Assembly: GCA_030691075.1 (NCBI GenBank) | Contig: JAUYFI010000184.1 | Coordinates: forward strand, 22,861 to 86,860 | DNA from: Sulfurisoma sp. | GTDB taxonomy: Bacteria; Pseudomonadota; Gammaproteobacteria; Burkholderiales; Rhodocyclaceae | Reading direction: 5' to 3' | DNA length: 64,000 nucleotides | In this document: positions 9,570-17,359 of the stretch, piece after piece | Numbering within the stretch: the stretch's first letter is position 1 | How the letters are laid out: each line of letters opens with the position of its first letter | The notes under the pieces: model-generated | Databases searched by the model: none | The model's input: the letters and a program-made list of their open reading frames with translations, nothing else | Told to the model about the DNA's origin: nothing | Translations under genes and position numbers: made by a program

Positions 9570-10650
9570 GGTGATTGTCGGCATGTCCGGCGGCGTGGAC
9601 TCTTCCGTCGCCGCGTTGCTGCTCAAGCGGGCCGGCTTCGATGTCGTCGGCCTGTTCATGAAGAACTGGGAAGACGACGACACCGAGGAATACTGCTCCT
9701 CGCGCCAGGACCTGATCGACGCCGCCGCCGCGGCCGACGTCATCGGCATCGACCTCGAGGTGGTGAATTTCTCGGCCGAGTACAAGGAGCGCGTCTTCGC
9801 CGACTTCCTCACCGAGTACCAGGCCGGCCGCACGCCCAATCCCGACGTGCTGTGCAATTCCGAGATCAAGTTCAAGGCATTTCTTGATCACGCGCTGCGC
9901 CTTGGGGCCGACAAGATTGCCACCGGCCACTATGCCCAGGTGCGCGCTCAGTTGCGTGATGGCGTCGGCGAGTGGCAACTGATGAAGGCCGAGGACGGCA
10001 CCAAGGACCAGAGCTATTTCCTCTACCGCCTCAGCCAGGCGCAACTGTCGAAAACGCTGTTCCCGGTCGGCCATCTCTACAAGCGCGACGTGAGGAAGAT
10101 CGCTCTTGATGCCGGCCTGCCCAACCACGCCAAGAAGGATTCGACCGGCATCTGCTTCATCGGCGAGCGGCCCTTCCGCGAGTTCCTTGCCCGCTACCTG
10201 CCGAAGCAGCCGGGCGAGATTCGCCGGCTCGACGACGAGCGCGTGATCGGCAAGCATGAGGGCCTGATGTACTACACGCTGGGCCAGCGCGAGGGCCTCG
10301 GCATCGGCGGGGTTAAAGGCGCGCCGGAGGAACCGTGGTTCGTCGCCGCCAAGGACATGGCGAAGAACGTGCTCCATGTCGTGCAGGGCCACGAGCATCC
10401 GGCGCTGTTGCGCGACCGCCTGACGGCGGCCAAGCTGTCCTGGATTTCGGGCAAGCCACCGCATACCCACTGGGTCTATGCCGCCAAGACGCGCTACCGC
10501 CAGCCCGACGCCGCCTGCGAGGTCGAGCGCGTCGATGCCGACAGTTGCGAGGTGATTTTCGCCGCGCCGCAATGGGCGGTGACGCCGGGGCAGTCGGTGG
10601 TGCTCTACGAGAGCCTGGTGTGCCTCGGTGGCGGCATCATCGTCGTCTAA
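9553..10650 (+). CDS. mnmA: tRNA-specific 2-thiouridylase
   Basis: Thiolates U34 of Lys, Glu and Gln tRNAs at C2 using ATP and sulfur relayed by TusE or IscS. 365 residues. The PP-loop [12 protein letters not shown] is at the N-terminus, the first catalytic cysteine lies in [12 protein letters not shown] and the second in [12 protein letters not shown]. The ATG at 9553 follows GGGAGAGG. A complete, typical MnmA. Confidence 0.97.
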   Translation: MVSGYKVIVGMSGGVDSSVAALLLKRAGFDVVGLFMKNWEDDDTEEYCSSRQDLIDAAAAADVIGIDLEVVNFSAEYKERVFADFLTEYQAGRTPNPDVLCNSEIKFKAFLDHALRLGADKIATGHYAQVRAQLRDGVGEWQLMKAEDGTKDQSYFLYRLSQAQLSKTLFPVGHLYKRDVRKIALDAGLPNHAKKDSTGICFIGERPFREFLARYLPKQPGEIRRLDDERVIGKHEGLMYYTLGQREGLGIGGVKGAPEEPWFVAAKDMAKNVLHVVQGHEHPALLRDRLTAAKLSWISGKPPHTHWVYAAKTRYRQPDAACEVERVDADSCEVIFAAPQWAVTPGQSVVLYESLVCLGGGIIVV

Positions 10651-10687
10651 GAGACGACGATGCAAATTGGACTCCCGCCCCCCTTCG

Positions 10688-10703
10688 CCCCCCTCGCGGG
10701 GGG
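10688..10703. repeat. GC hairpin between mnmA and the flippase-like gene
   Basis: Six C, a TCGC loop, six G: a perfect 6-bp stem about 40 bp after mnmA. No U-run follows, so it is not a classical terminator. Possibly an mRNA-end or spacer element. Confidence 0.45.
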
Positions 10704-10741
10704 TTCCGGATTGTGCGCTGCGCGCGTTGGAGGGGGTACGT

Positions 10742-11677
10742 ATGCTCGATAGCCAGCCCGCGCCGACGCGGGCGATCCGCCTCGCGGCCTGGACCGTCGC
10801 GCTGGCCGCCGCCGGCTATCTGGCGCTGTCGCTGTGGGCCGGCTGGCGCGAAGTCGCGGCGGCCTTCGTGCGCGCCGGTGTGGTAGTTGTCGTCGGCATG
10901 CTGGCGCTGTCGCTGGTGAATTACCTGCTGCGCTTTGCCCGCTGGCAGCATTACCTGACGCTGCTCGGCCATCGCGTTCCCTGGGGGCCGTCGGCGCGCA
11001 TCTACTTCGCCGGCTTCGCACTCACCACCACGCCGGGCAAGATGGGCGAGCTGCTGCGTGGGGTGATGCTGAAACCTTTCGGCGTGCCGCTGGTCGAGAG
11101 CACCGCCGCCTTCTTTTCCGAGCGCGCCGCCGACCTGCTCGCCATCCTGCTGCTCTGCGCGGCGGTGTTCTGGCTCTATCCCAACGGCGCACCGCTGGTG
11201 GCCGGCGCGCTGAGTTTCGTCGCGGCGGTCATCGTCGCCGTGCAGTTTCCCGGCTGGATCCACGCCATCGACCATTGGGCACAACGCAGGGGCGGGCGCT
11301 GGGTCGCGCTGGCCAGGCTGTGCGAGCTGGTGCTCGGTTTCCGCACCTGCTTTCGCTGGACCACGCTGTCGTGGGCGCTCGTCCTCGGCGTCGTCGCCTG
11401 GGGCGCCGAGGCGGTGGCCTTCCACTGGCTGCTTGTCGCCCTCGGCCACCCGCTGCCGCTGGCGCTCTCGGTGTTCATCTATGCCTTCGCCATGCTGGTC
11501 GGCGGCCTGTCGTTTCTGCCCGGCGGGCTGGGCGGCAGCGAGGCGGTGATGGTGGCGCTGCTGATCGCCAACGGCCTGCCGCAACCGGTGGCGGTGTCGG
11601 CGACCATCCTCTGCCGCCTGGCGACGCTGTGGTTCGCCGTCGCGCTCGGCGCGATCTTCCTGCTGCGGAGCCGGTGA
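10742..11677 (+). CDS. LPG-synthase-TM/UPF0104 family membrane protein (flippase-like)
   Basis: 311 residues, about eight hydrophobic segments. Family marks are LRFARWQHYL, TTTPGKMGELLRG and FLPGGLGGSEAVMVALL. The family (AglD/MprF-TM like) is thought to flip lipid-linked sugars or lipids across the inner membrane. The start is ATG 10742 behind GGAGGGGG. Its stop TGA overlaps the ATG of the DprE1-like oxidase (11677), so the two are coupled; together they suggest handling of a polyprenyl-linked sugar. Confidence 0.8.
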   Translation: MLDSQPAPTRAIRLAAWTVALAAAGYLALSLWAGWREVAAAFVRAGVVVVVGMLALSLVNYLLRFARWQHYLTLLGHRVPWGPSARIYFAGFALTTTPGKMGELLRGVMLKPFGVPLVESTAAFFSERAADLLAILLLCAAVFWLYPNGAPLVAGALSFVAAVIVAVQFPGWIHAIDHWAQRRGGRWVALARLCELVLGFRTCFRWTTLSWALVLGVVAWGAEAVAFHWLLVALGHPLPLALSVFIYAFAMLVGGLSFLPGGLGGSEAVMVALLIANGLPQPVAVSATILCRLATLWFAVALGAIFLLRSR

Positions 11678-12957
11678 TGCAGAGCTGGGGCAATCTCCCC
11701 TACGATCCGCCGTGTCGCCAGCGCCGACTTTTTGACCGCGCCGCGCCGCTGCCGACGGGCGAGGCGCCGCTGCTGGCCTACGGCAACGGCCGCAGCTACG
11801 GCGACGTCTGCATCAACAGCGGCGGCGAACTGTTGCAAACGCGCGGCCTCGACCGCTACCTCGCCTTCGACGACGCGACGGGCATCCTGCGTGCCGAGGC
11901 CGGCGTGCTGCTCGACGACATCATTCGCGTCTTCCTGCCGCGCGGCTGGTTCCTGCCGGTCACGCCGGGCACGCGCTTCGTCACGCTCGGCGGTGCGCTG
12001 GCCAACGACGTGCATGGCAAGAACCACCACGTCGCCGGCACCTTCGGTTGCCATGTGCCGCGCTTCGAACTGCTGCGTTCCGACGGCGGTCGCATCGAGT
12101 GCTCGCCGACGGAGAATGCCGAACTGTTCGCCGCCACCATCGGCGGGCTCGGCCTCACCGGCCTGGTGACCTGGATCGAGCTGCGACTGCGCCGAGTTCC
12201 CGGCCCGGCCATCGCGGTGGAAAACCGGCGTTTCCATGGGCTGGCCGAGTTCTTTGCACTCAATATCGAGGCCGAAAAAACCCATGAGCATGTCGTCGCC
12301 TGGATCGACTGCCTCGCCCGCGAACCGCGCGGCATCCTGATGGCCGGCAACCATGCCGCCGCGAGTGCCGCCGCCGTACCGCCAGCGCCGACTTTTTCAC
12401 CGGCCGTGCCGTTCACGCCGCCGCTGTCGCTGGTCAATCGCGCCAGTCTTGCCGCCTTCAATGCCGCCTATTTCCACAAGCCGCTGCCGGCGCGCGCGAC
12501 CGTGCATTGCCTGCCCTACTTTTATCCGCTCGACAACCTGCTGTACTGGAACCGCATCTACGGCCGGCGCGGCTTCTACCAGTACCAGTGCGCCGTGCCG
12601 CAGGCCGTGCAGCAGGACGCGACGGCCGCTTTGCTGGCGGCCATCCGCGAGAGCGGGCAGGGCTCGTTTCTCGCCGTGCTCAAGACCCTTGGCGACATGG
12701 CCTCGCCGGGGATGTTGTCCTACCCGCTGCCCGGCGCCAACCTCGCGCTCGACTTTCCCAACGGCGGCGCGCACACGCTCGAACTGTTCAAGCGGCTCGA
12801 CGCCATCGTTCGTGATGCCGGCGGTCGGCTCTACCCGGCCAAGGATGCGCGGATGCCCGGCGATCTGTTTCGCCAGGGCTATCCGCAGTGGCGGAAATTT
12901 TCGCAATACGTCGATCCGAAGTTCTCGTCGAACTTCTGGCGGCGCGTGGCGGGGTAG
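11677..12957 (+). CDS. FAD-dependent oxidase, DprE1-like
   Basis: 426 residues. VAO-type FAD domain: LAYGNGRSYGD, PGTRFVTLGGALANDVHGKNHH and AGTFGCHVPRFELL are the DprE1 pattern (decaprenylphosphoryl-ribose 2'-oxidase). This implies oxidation of a polyprenyl-phosphate-linked pentose, with a DprE2-type SDR completing the epimerisation. Such an SDR lies 3.5 kb downstream (16484), beyond a toxin-antitoxin island. Two repeat copies in opposite orientation to the gene are translated: one near the N-terminus (PPCRQRRLF), one in a Pro/Ala-rich linker (VPPAPTF, residues about 232-240). Substrate is inferred. Confidence 0.8.
   Translation: MQSWGNLPYDPPCRQRRLFDRAAPLPTGEAPLLAYGNGRSYGDVCINSGGELLQTRGLDRYLAFDDATGILRAEAGVLLDDIIRVFLPRGWFLPVTPGTRFVTLGGALANDVHGKNHHVAGTFGCHVPRFELLRSDGGRIECSPTENAELFAATIGGLGLTGLVTWIELRLRRVPGPAIAVENRRFHGLAEFFALNIEAEKTHEHVVAWIDCLAREPRGILMAGNHAAASAAAVPPAPTFSPAVPFTPPLSLVNRASLAAFNAAYFHKPLPARATVHCLPYFYPLDNLLYWNRIYGRRGFYQYQCAVPQAVQQDATAALLAAIRESGQGSFLAVLKTLGDMASPGMLSYPLPGANLALDFPNGGAHTLELFKRLDAIVRDAGGRLYPAKDARMPGDLFRQGYPQWRKFSQYVDPKFSSNFWRRVAG
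11707..11733 (-). repeat. Dispersed 27-bp repeat, copy 4 (DprE1-like N-terminus)
   Basis: Minus-strand AAAAAGTCGGCGCTGGCG-AC-ACGGCGG, a perfect consensus match. Translated by the host gene as CRQRRLF. Confidence 0.9.
12371..12397 (-). repeat. Dispersed 27-bp repeat, copy 5 (DprE1-like linker)
   Basis: Minus-strand AAAAAGTCGGCGCTGGCG-GT-ACGGCGG. Read by the host gene as PPAPTF in a linker where homologues vary. Confidence 0.9.
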
Positions 12958-13009
12958 GGTTGCGGCAGGGTGCCGTCGATAACCAGCATGTATTTCGCTG
13001 GTTGCTCCT

Positions 13010-13258
13010 CTAATCACTCTCCATCTGAAGCGTGAGCAGTGCCGCATCCGCGTCCCGCAAGAAGCTGAGCTGCCTGAAATCGTTGTCCTTCGATACCAAT
13101 ACAAAGCCGTGATCGCGCGAGTAGTTCCACACGTCGCCATCCGAACACCCGTGCAAGCCGGCATCATCGATGTGCGTGCTCTCCGGGAAAGGCTCGGCCA
13201 GCAGTCCGACGAGACGGGGACTCAGGTTCTCGTCGAACAGGAGCCTCGGCCCCGTCAT
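13010..13258 (-). CDS. DUF5615 PIN-like toxin, probably 3'-truncated
   Basis: 82 residues starting GPRLLFDENLSPRLVGLLA, with FVLVSKDNDFRQLSFLRD: the DUF5615/Mut7-C PIN-like fold with acidic residues D9, E10, D58 and D60. Members usually run to about 110-120 residues with a WLRLGN-type strand after the FLR motif. That is replaced by ALLTLQMESD and a stop, so the C-terminus is probably lost. The ATG overlaps the stop of the upstream DUF433 gene (ATGA), the standard TA pairing. Confidence 0.7.
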   Translation of the reverse strand: MTGPRLLFDENLSPRLVGLLAEPFPESTHIDDAGLHGCSDGDVWNYSRDHGFVLVSKDNDFRQLSFLRDADAALLTLQMESD

Positions 13259-13476
13259 GCCGCCAGACGCTTCTCGCGGTTGGCGGCAAATACCAGCGCC
13301 GCGCGAATGTGCTCGAGGCGCAAGGCGGGAAAGTCGTCCAGAATCTCCTGCTCGGTCATGCCACCGGCGAGGTATTCCAGAATGTCGTAGACCGTGATGC
13401 GCGATCCGGCGATGCAAGGCTTACCACTGCGCACGCCGGGCGTTACGGTAATGAGTTCCTCGAGATTCATGATCAT
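13255..13476 (-). CDS. DUF433 antitoxin
   Basis: 73 residues. Core SGKPCIAGSRITVYDILEYLAGGMTEQEILDDFP is the DUF433 winged-helix pattern found in antitoxins paired with DUF5615 toxins. Start ATG at 13476 (a second ATG at 13470 is possible). Overlaps the toxin by 4 bp. Confidence 0.88.
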   Translation of the reverse strand: MIMNLEELITVTPGVRSGKPCIAGSRITVYDILEYLAGGMTEQEILDDFPALRLEHIRAALVFAANREKRLAA

Positions 13477-13557
13477 TCCTCCGCAAAGGGCTGCGTCAGA
13501 TGATACGCCCCAAGAAGTTACGGGCGATACGTAAAATGCCCGGCGCCCGGCCGATTC

Positions 13558-13584
13558 AAAAAGTCGGCGCTGGCGGGACGGCGG
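13558..13584 (+). repeat. Dispersed 27-bp repeat, copy 6
   Basis: Perfect AAAAAGTCGGCGCTGGCG-GG-ACGGCGG in the gap between the DUF433 and Brn modules. The preceding CGGCCGATTC also precedes the degenerate copy at 15063. Confidence 0.92.
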
Positions 13585-13668
13585 CCAGCCTTTCCTCGAC
13601 CGCGCGCGAAAGCCAGTACTCGGTATCGCGCGGCTGTGGGCGCGACCACGTGCCCCGTGGACTTTGGC

Positions 13669-13694
13669 TGTGCGTAAAAAATGTGCGTAAAAAA
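13669..13694. repeat. 13-bp tandem duplication
   Basis: TGTGCGTAAAAAA occurs twice back to back, about 40 bp upstream of the brnT start. It could contribute to the promoter or operator region of the Brn module. The 256 bp from 13477 to 13732 hold this and repeat copy 6; no gene was seen. Confidence 0.6.
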
Positions 13695-13732
13695 GATTGA
13701 CGGTCTTTATTTATGTGCATGCAATAAATCGA

Positions 13733-13898
13733 ATGAACATCGGCTTCGCCCCCGCCAAAAACGCCCGCAACATTGCGTTGCGCGGATTGAGTTTCGAGCG
13801 GGCGGCGGAGTTTTGATTTCCAGGGTATCCGCGTCATCAGCTTCCGCAAGGCGAACAAACGCGAGGTGCGAGACTATGAACAAGCGACCCAACCCTGA
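13733..13898 (+). pseudogene. brnT: BrnT toxin with internal deletion
   Basis: From ATG 13733 the frame reads a BrnT N-terminus (DPAKN-type motif as APAKNARNIALRGLSFERAAEF) and stops at 13816. From about 13822 another frame gives the BrnT C-terminus (IRVISFRKANKREVRDYEQ) up to TGA 13898. The central half, including catalytic residues of the RelE-like RNase fold, is absent. The 3' piece overlaps the brnA start as in intact operons. The toxin is therefore dead while its antitoxin is intact. Confidence 0.8.
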
Positions 13899-14145
13899 GT
13901 TGTCCGACGACGAGAATCCCGAATGGACGGAGGAGGATTTCAAGCGTGCCGTGCCGTTTTCCGGCCTGCCGGAAACCTTGCAGGCCAAACTGCGCGGTCG
14001 CCCCAAGGCCGCGGTGACCAAGGAGCGCATCACCATTCGCCTGTCTCCGGAAGTCGTGGAGCGCTTCCGGGCAAGCGGCGACGGCTGGCAAACCCGCGTG
14101 GATGGCGCTCTGAAAGATTGGCTCAAGACCCACTCACCGGCATAG
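13876..14145 (+). CDS. brnA: BrnA antitoxin
   Basis: 89 residues: N-terminal PELSDDENPEWTEEDF, then a ribbon-helix-helix tail KERITIRLSPEVVERFRASGDGWQTRVDGALKDWL, typical of BrnA. It normally represses its own operon and neutralises BrnT. Start ATG 13876 lies inside the brnT remnant. The toxin gene is deleted, so this is an orphan antitoxin or repressor. From 14146 to 14380 I see no supported gene. Confidence 0.88.
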   Translation: MNKRPNPELSDDENPEWTEEDFKRAVPFSGLPETLQAKLRGRPKAAVTKERITIRLSPEVVERFRASGDGWQTRVDGALKDWLKTHSPA

Positions 14146-14380
14146 TGCCCGCCAATCAGCGCAAGGCGATACGGGAAATCATCCTGGCGCTGGCCGGAGA
14201 GCGGACGCGGAAATCGGGCGTGGAGAAAACGCGCAAGGCCGGGAACACAGCAGCCTGAGCATGGCGGTCAGACGTTCTCGCCGGAATCCATACCCGCTTG
14301 CGCCAGTAACCCGGTTCGCCGCGGTATCGCGGAATTCCGCCAACGCCTCCGGGATGATCTTGGCCTTGCCGGCTCGTCCG

Positions 14381-14734
14381 TCAATTTGCTTCGGCGATCC
14401 AACGGGCAAGTCGCTGCCGCACTTGGGCCAGCCGCCCATCCCCAATGGTTCCGATGCTGCCCACCAGCAGGGAGCCATCGAGCACCGCGAGGCGGGATAG
14501 TCGCAAGACGCTCGGGACTTTCAGGCCGCTGGCGGCAAAGTCGGCATCGGCAGGGGTAAGCACTTCATCGAAGCCGGCTTCTGCCTGATCGAGTTTCGAG
14601 GACACCATGCACACCAGCCAGTCGTCGAAACGGGAGGCCTGCCGCAGCATCAGGACGGGCCGTAGCTTGGCCCCGGAAAGATCGGTGTGGGGAAACGGCG
14701 TGAGGACGATCTGTCCCGCCCGCTTCACTGCCAC
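14381..14734 (-). CDS. PemK/MazF-family toxin
   Basis: 117 residues, full length. GQIVLTPFPHTDLSGAKLRPVLML is the PemK/MazF N-terminal signature; the family cuts mRNA. It ends VRQRLARWIAE. Overlaps the upstream antitoxin gene by 10 bp. Of the toxin genes with a recognisable family in this island it is the only one that looks complete. Confidence 0.85.
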   Translation of the reverse strand: MAVKRAGQIVLTPFPHTDLSGAKLRPVLMLRQASRFDDWLVCMVSSKLDQAEAGFDEVLTPADADFAASGLKVPSVLRLSRLAVLDGSLLVGSIGTIGDGRLAQVRQRLARWIAEAN

Positions 14735-14967
14735 TGTTCCCGCAGGTCGTCACGGGTGTAGGCGACCGGATCGTTCTCCATGCCGCGTAGCGCCTGCGCC
14801 ATTGCCATATTGGAGAACTCGGCATCGGTCCAGTCACCGTGGGCAGGGGAGCGCGCGCCGCCCATGCTTCCGACACGAGCAGCGAGAAACTCGACAAAGT
14901 CGAAGACTTCGGCCTGCTTTTCGCTCGGCAGGGCTTGCAGCCGCTCGATCAGTTCAGCGTATCCCAT
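14725..14967 (-). CDS. Antitoxin of PemK-type module (DUF2281-like)
   Basis: 80 residues starting YAELIERLQALPSEKQAEVFDFVEFL, a pattern seen in DUF2281-type antitoxins that dock on MazF-like toxins. An unstructured charged tail follows, suitable for wrapping a toxin. First gene of the two-gene operon, with GGAGCAAC upstream. Confidence 0.8.
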   Translation of the reverse strand: MGYAELIERLQALPSEKQAEVFDFVEFLAARVGSMGGARSPAHGDWTDAEFSNMAMAQALRGMENDPVAYTRDDLREQWQ

Positions 14968-15062
14968 GCGTTGCTCCTGAAGTTCAATCGAGATGTTTGA
15001 AATAACGGGTCAATTGTAGCCCTTGACATGGCGCGCTTCTAGCCGTGGCGCACGGCCGATTC

Positions 15063-15082
15063 AAAAAACCGGCGCGGCAGCC
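15063..15082 (+). repeat. Degenerate copy of the dispersed repeat, copy 7
   Basis: AAAAAACCGGCGCGGCAGCC, preceded by the same CGGCCGATTC that precedes copy 6. Probably a decayed copy. With copy 8 it occupies the 328-bp gap 14968-15295, in which no gene is seen. Confidence 0.5.
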
Positions 15083-15124
15083 AGCGCAGGGGCGATGGAA
15101 GATATGGATGGCAACGATTCCCGG

Positions 15125-15149
15125 AAAGTCGGCGCTGGCGGCACGGCGG
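15125..15149 (+). repeat. Dispersed 27-bp repeat, copy 8
   Basis: AAAGTCGGCGCTGGCG-GC-ACGGCGG, intergenic, upstream of the AAA ATPase gene. Confidence 0.85.
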
Positions 15150-15295
15150 AGCAGCAAAAGCCAAAGGGGTCAGTGCCACCTGGATTCATCGACACCCTGG
15201 ATGGCTCGTCGCGGCCTTGCGTTGCCGAGCAGAAGATTGACCCGCCCCCGGTTTTTGTTTATCCTGCAAATCAAACGTCAGGCGATTGAAAAACG

Positions 15296-16471
15296 GTGAT
15301 AATTCGGCGGCACATTGAGGACAGGGTTCGCGCCCGGCTGGCGGCAAGCCCGGCGGTGGCGCTGCTCGGCCCGCGCCAGGTGGGCAAGACCACGCTGGCC
15401 CGGCAGATCGCGGCCGACTGGCCTGGCGGGGCGGTCTATCTCGACCTCGAGCGCCCGGCCGACCGCCGCAAGCTGGAAGACGCCGATGCCTACCTGCGCG
15501 AGCAGCGGGGCAAGCTGGTCGTGATCGACGAAATCCACCGTGCCCCGAACATCTTCGAGGTGCTGCGCGGCGTCATCGACGAACGTCGCGCGGCGGGCGA
15601 GCGCCATGGTCACTTCCTGCTGCTCGGCTCGGCCGCGCTCGAGCTGATGCGCCAGACCTCCGAGACGCTGGCGGGGCGCATCGCCTATCTCGACATCGCA
15701 CCGCTGACGCTGGCCGAGGCGCAGGGCGCGGGCATCGGCGAAAACGCGCTCTGGCTGCGCGGCGGCTTTCCCGAGAGCCTGCTGGCCGCCGATGACGCCG
15801 CCAGCCTCGACTGGCGGCGCGACTTCATCCGCTCCTATCTCGAGCGCGACGTGCCCATGTTCGCGCCGCGCCTGCCGGCCGAAACGGTCGGCCGCCTGTG
15901 GTCCATGCTGGCGCACCAGCAGGGCGGCCTGCTCAACCAGGCCCGCCTGGCCGGCAGCCTGGGCGTATCGGCGCCCGCCGTCGGCCGCTACATCGACCTG
16001 CTGGCCGACCTGAAGCTGGTGCGGCGCCTGCCGCCGTGGAGCGGCAATGCGGGCAAGCGACTCGTCAAGGCGCCCAAGGTGTTCATCCGCGACAGCGGCA
16101 TCGTGCATGCACTGCTCGAACTGGAGCGGCGCGACGAGGTCGTCGGCCACCCGGTCGCCGGGCCGAGCTACGAAGGCATGGCGATCGAGAACCTGATCGA
16201 GGCCGCCGGCGAGCGCCGCACGGCCTGTTTCTACCGCACCCAGGACGGCGCGGAAATCGATCTTGTCCTCGTGCGCGGCGGCACGCCCGAGATCGCCGTC
16301 GAAATCAAGCGTTCGTCGGCGCCCGCGCCCGACAAGGGCTTCGCCATCGCCTGCGACGACCTCGGCATCCGTCAGCGCTTCGTGGCCTATCCTGGCACCG
16401 AGCGCTTCCCGCTGCGCCACGGCGCCCAGGCTGTCGGGCTGGGCGAGTTGGCCGAAATCCTCTCCCGATAA
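15296..16471 (+). CDS. AAA+ ATPase with DUF4143 domain
   Basis: 391 residues with a GTG start. Walker A LLGPRQVGKTTLA (about 24-36), Walker B KLVVIDEIHRA (about 76-86), sensor LLLGSAAL, then a DUF4143 C-terminal domain with the PD-(D/E)XK-like strand EIDLVLVRGG...AVEIKRS. This large accessory family (COG1373) has no agreed function and often appears with toxin-antitoxin and mobile genes, as here. It sits 12 bp before the DprE2-like SDR, so the island joins directly to it. Confidence 0.88.
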   Translation: MIIRRHIEDRVRARLAASPAVALLGPRQVGKTTLARQIAADWPGGAVYLDLERPADRRKLEDADAYLREQRGKLVVIDEIHRAPNIFEVLRGVIDERRAAGERHGHFLLLGSAALELMRQTSETLAGRIAYLDIAPLTLAEAQGAGIGENALWLRGGFPESLLAADDAASLDWRRDFIRSYLERDVPMFAPRLPAETVGRLWSMLAHQQGGLLNQARLAGSLGVSAPAVGRYIDLLADLKLVRRLPPWSGNAGKRLVKAPKVFIRDSGIVHALLELERRDEVVGHPVAGPSYEGMAIENLIEAAGERRTACFYRTQDGAEIDLVLVRGGTPEIAVEIKRSSAPAPDKGFAIACDDLGIRQRFVAYPGTERFPLRHGAQAVGLGELAEILSR

Positions 16472-16483
16472 CCAGGATTCGAC

Positions 16484-17224
16484 ATGAAACGCATCGTCAT
16501 CATCGGCGCCACCTCGGCCATCGCCCACGCGGCGGCACGCCTCTGGGCAGGTCAGGGGGCGGCGCTCTTTCTCGTCGGCCGCAATCCCGGGCGGCTCGAG
16601 GCCAATGCCGCCGACCTGCGCGTGCGCGGCGCGGCGAGCGTCGTCGTGCATGCGATGGACGCGACCGACGACGCGGCCCATGCGCCGATGCTGGCGGCGG
16701 CAATCGCCGCGCTCGGCGGCATCGACGTCGCGCTGATCGCCCACGGCACGCTGCCCGATCAGCGCCAATGCGAAACCGACCTCGTCCGCCTGCGCGCCGA
16801 GATCGACACCAACGGCGTCTCGGTCTGCCTGCTCTCCCAATTGTTCGCCAACCAGTTCGCGGGGCAAGGCGGCGGCACTCTGGCGGTGATCGGCTCGGTC
16901 GCGGGCGACCGCGGGCGCCAGAGCAACTATGTCTATGGCGCGGCGAAGGGCATGGTGGCGCGTTTCCTCGAAGGCCTGCGCAACCGCCTGGCGAAATCCG
17001 GCGTGCGGGTGCTGCTCATCAAGCCGGGCTTCGTCGATACGCCGATGACCGCGGCCTTCGACAAGAAGGGACTGCTCTGGGCGCAGCCGGAAGCGGTGGC
17101 CGCGGGCATGCTCAAGGCCATCGCCGGCGGCAAGGACGTCGTCTATCTGCCAGGGTTCTGGCGCGTCATCATGCTGGTCATCCGCCACGTGCCGGAGCGT
17201 CTTTTCAAGCGCCTTTCCCTCTGA
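16484..17224 (+). CDS. Short-chain dehydrogenase, DprE2-like
   Basis: 246 residues. Rossmann start RIVIIGATSAIAHAAA, in which GATSAIA replaces TGxxxGIG as in DprE2-type reductases, with catalytic YxxxK in NYVYGAAKG and a C-terminal hydrophobic, basic tail (FWRVIMLVIRHVPERLFKRL) suggesting membrane contact. DprE2 reduces the keto-sugar made by DprE1. The likely partner oxidase is at 11677, separated by the TA/ATPase island. Functional pairing is inferred. Confidence 0.78.
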   Translation: MKRIVIIGATSAIAHAAARLWAGQGAALFLVGRNPGRLEANAADLRVRGAASVVVHAMDATDDAAHAPMLAAAIAALGGIDVALIAHGTLPDQRQCETDLVRLRAEIDTNGVSVCLLSQLFANQFAGQGGGTLAVIGSVAGDRGRQSNYVYGAAKGMVARFLEGLRNRLAKSGVRVLLIKPGFVDTPMTAAFDKKGLLWAQPEAVAAGMLKAIAGGKDVVYLPGFWRVIMLVIRHVPERLFKRLSL

Positions 17225-17359
17225 TACGCCCGCCTCGCCCCGTGCCGGAAGACCCTATTCGTCCCATGCCTTTGCTGGTGCGTCGGCGCACGGCGAGGTA
17301 ACATCCACACGGCGAGGAACATGGCGACTGGCCATGTTTCTCCGACAGGGAGAAAAGGC

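Noticed and set aside
14146..14380. Short open frames between brnA and the PemK module
   Set aside because: No ribosome site, family motif or consistent coding pattern; treated as non-coding or decayed DNA.
13558..15149. Integron-like cassette array with the repeats as attC sites
   Set aside because: The repeats are not palindromic, lack attC core sites, occur inside core genes, and no integron integrase is seen.
15278..17188. 636-codon minus-strand open frame opposite the ATPase and SDR genes
   Set aside because: No family motif; composition typical of antisense shadow. The plus-strand genes have clear Walker and Rossmann motifs.
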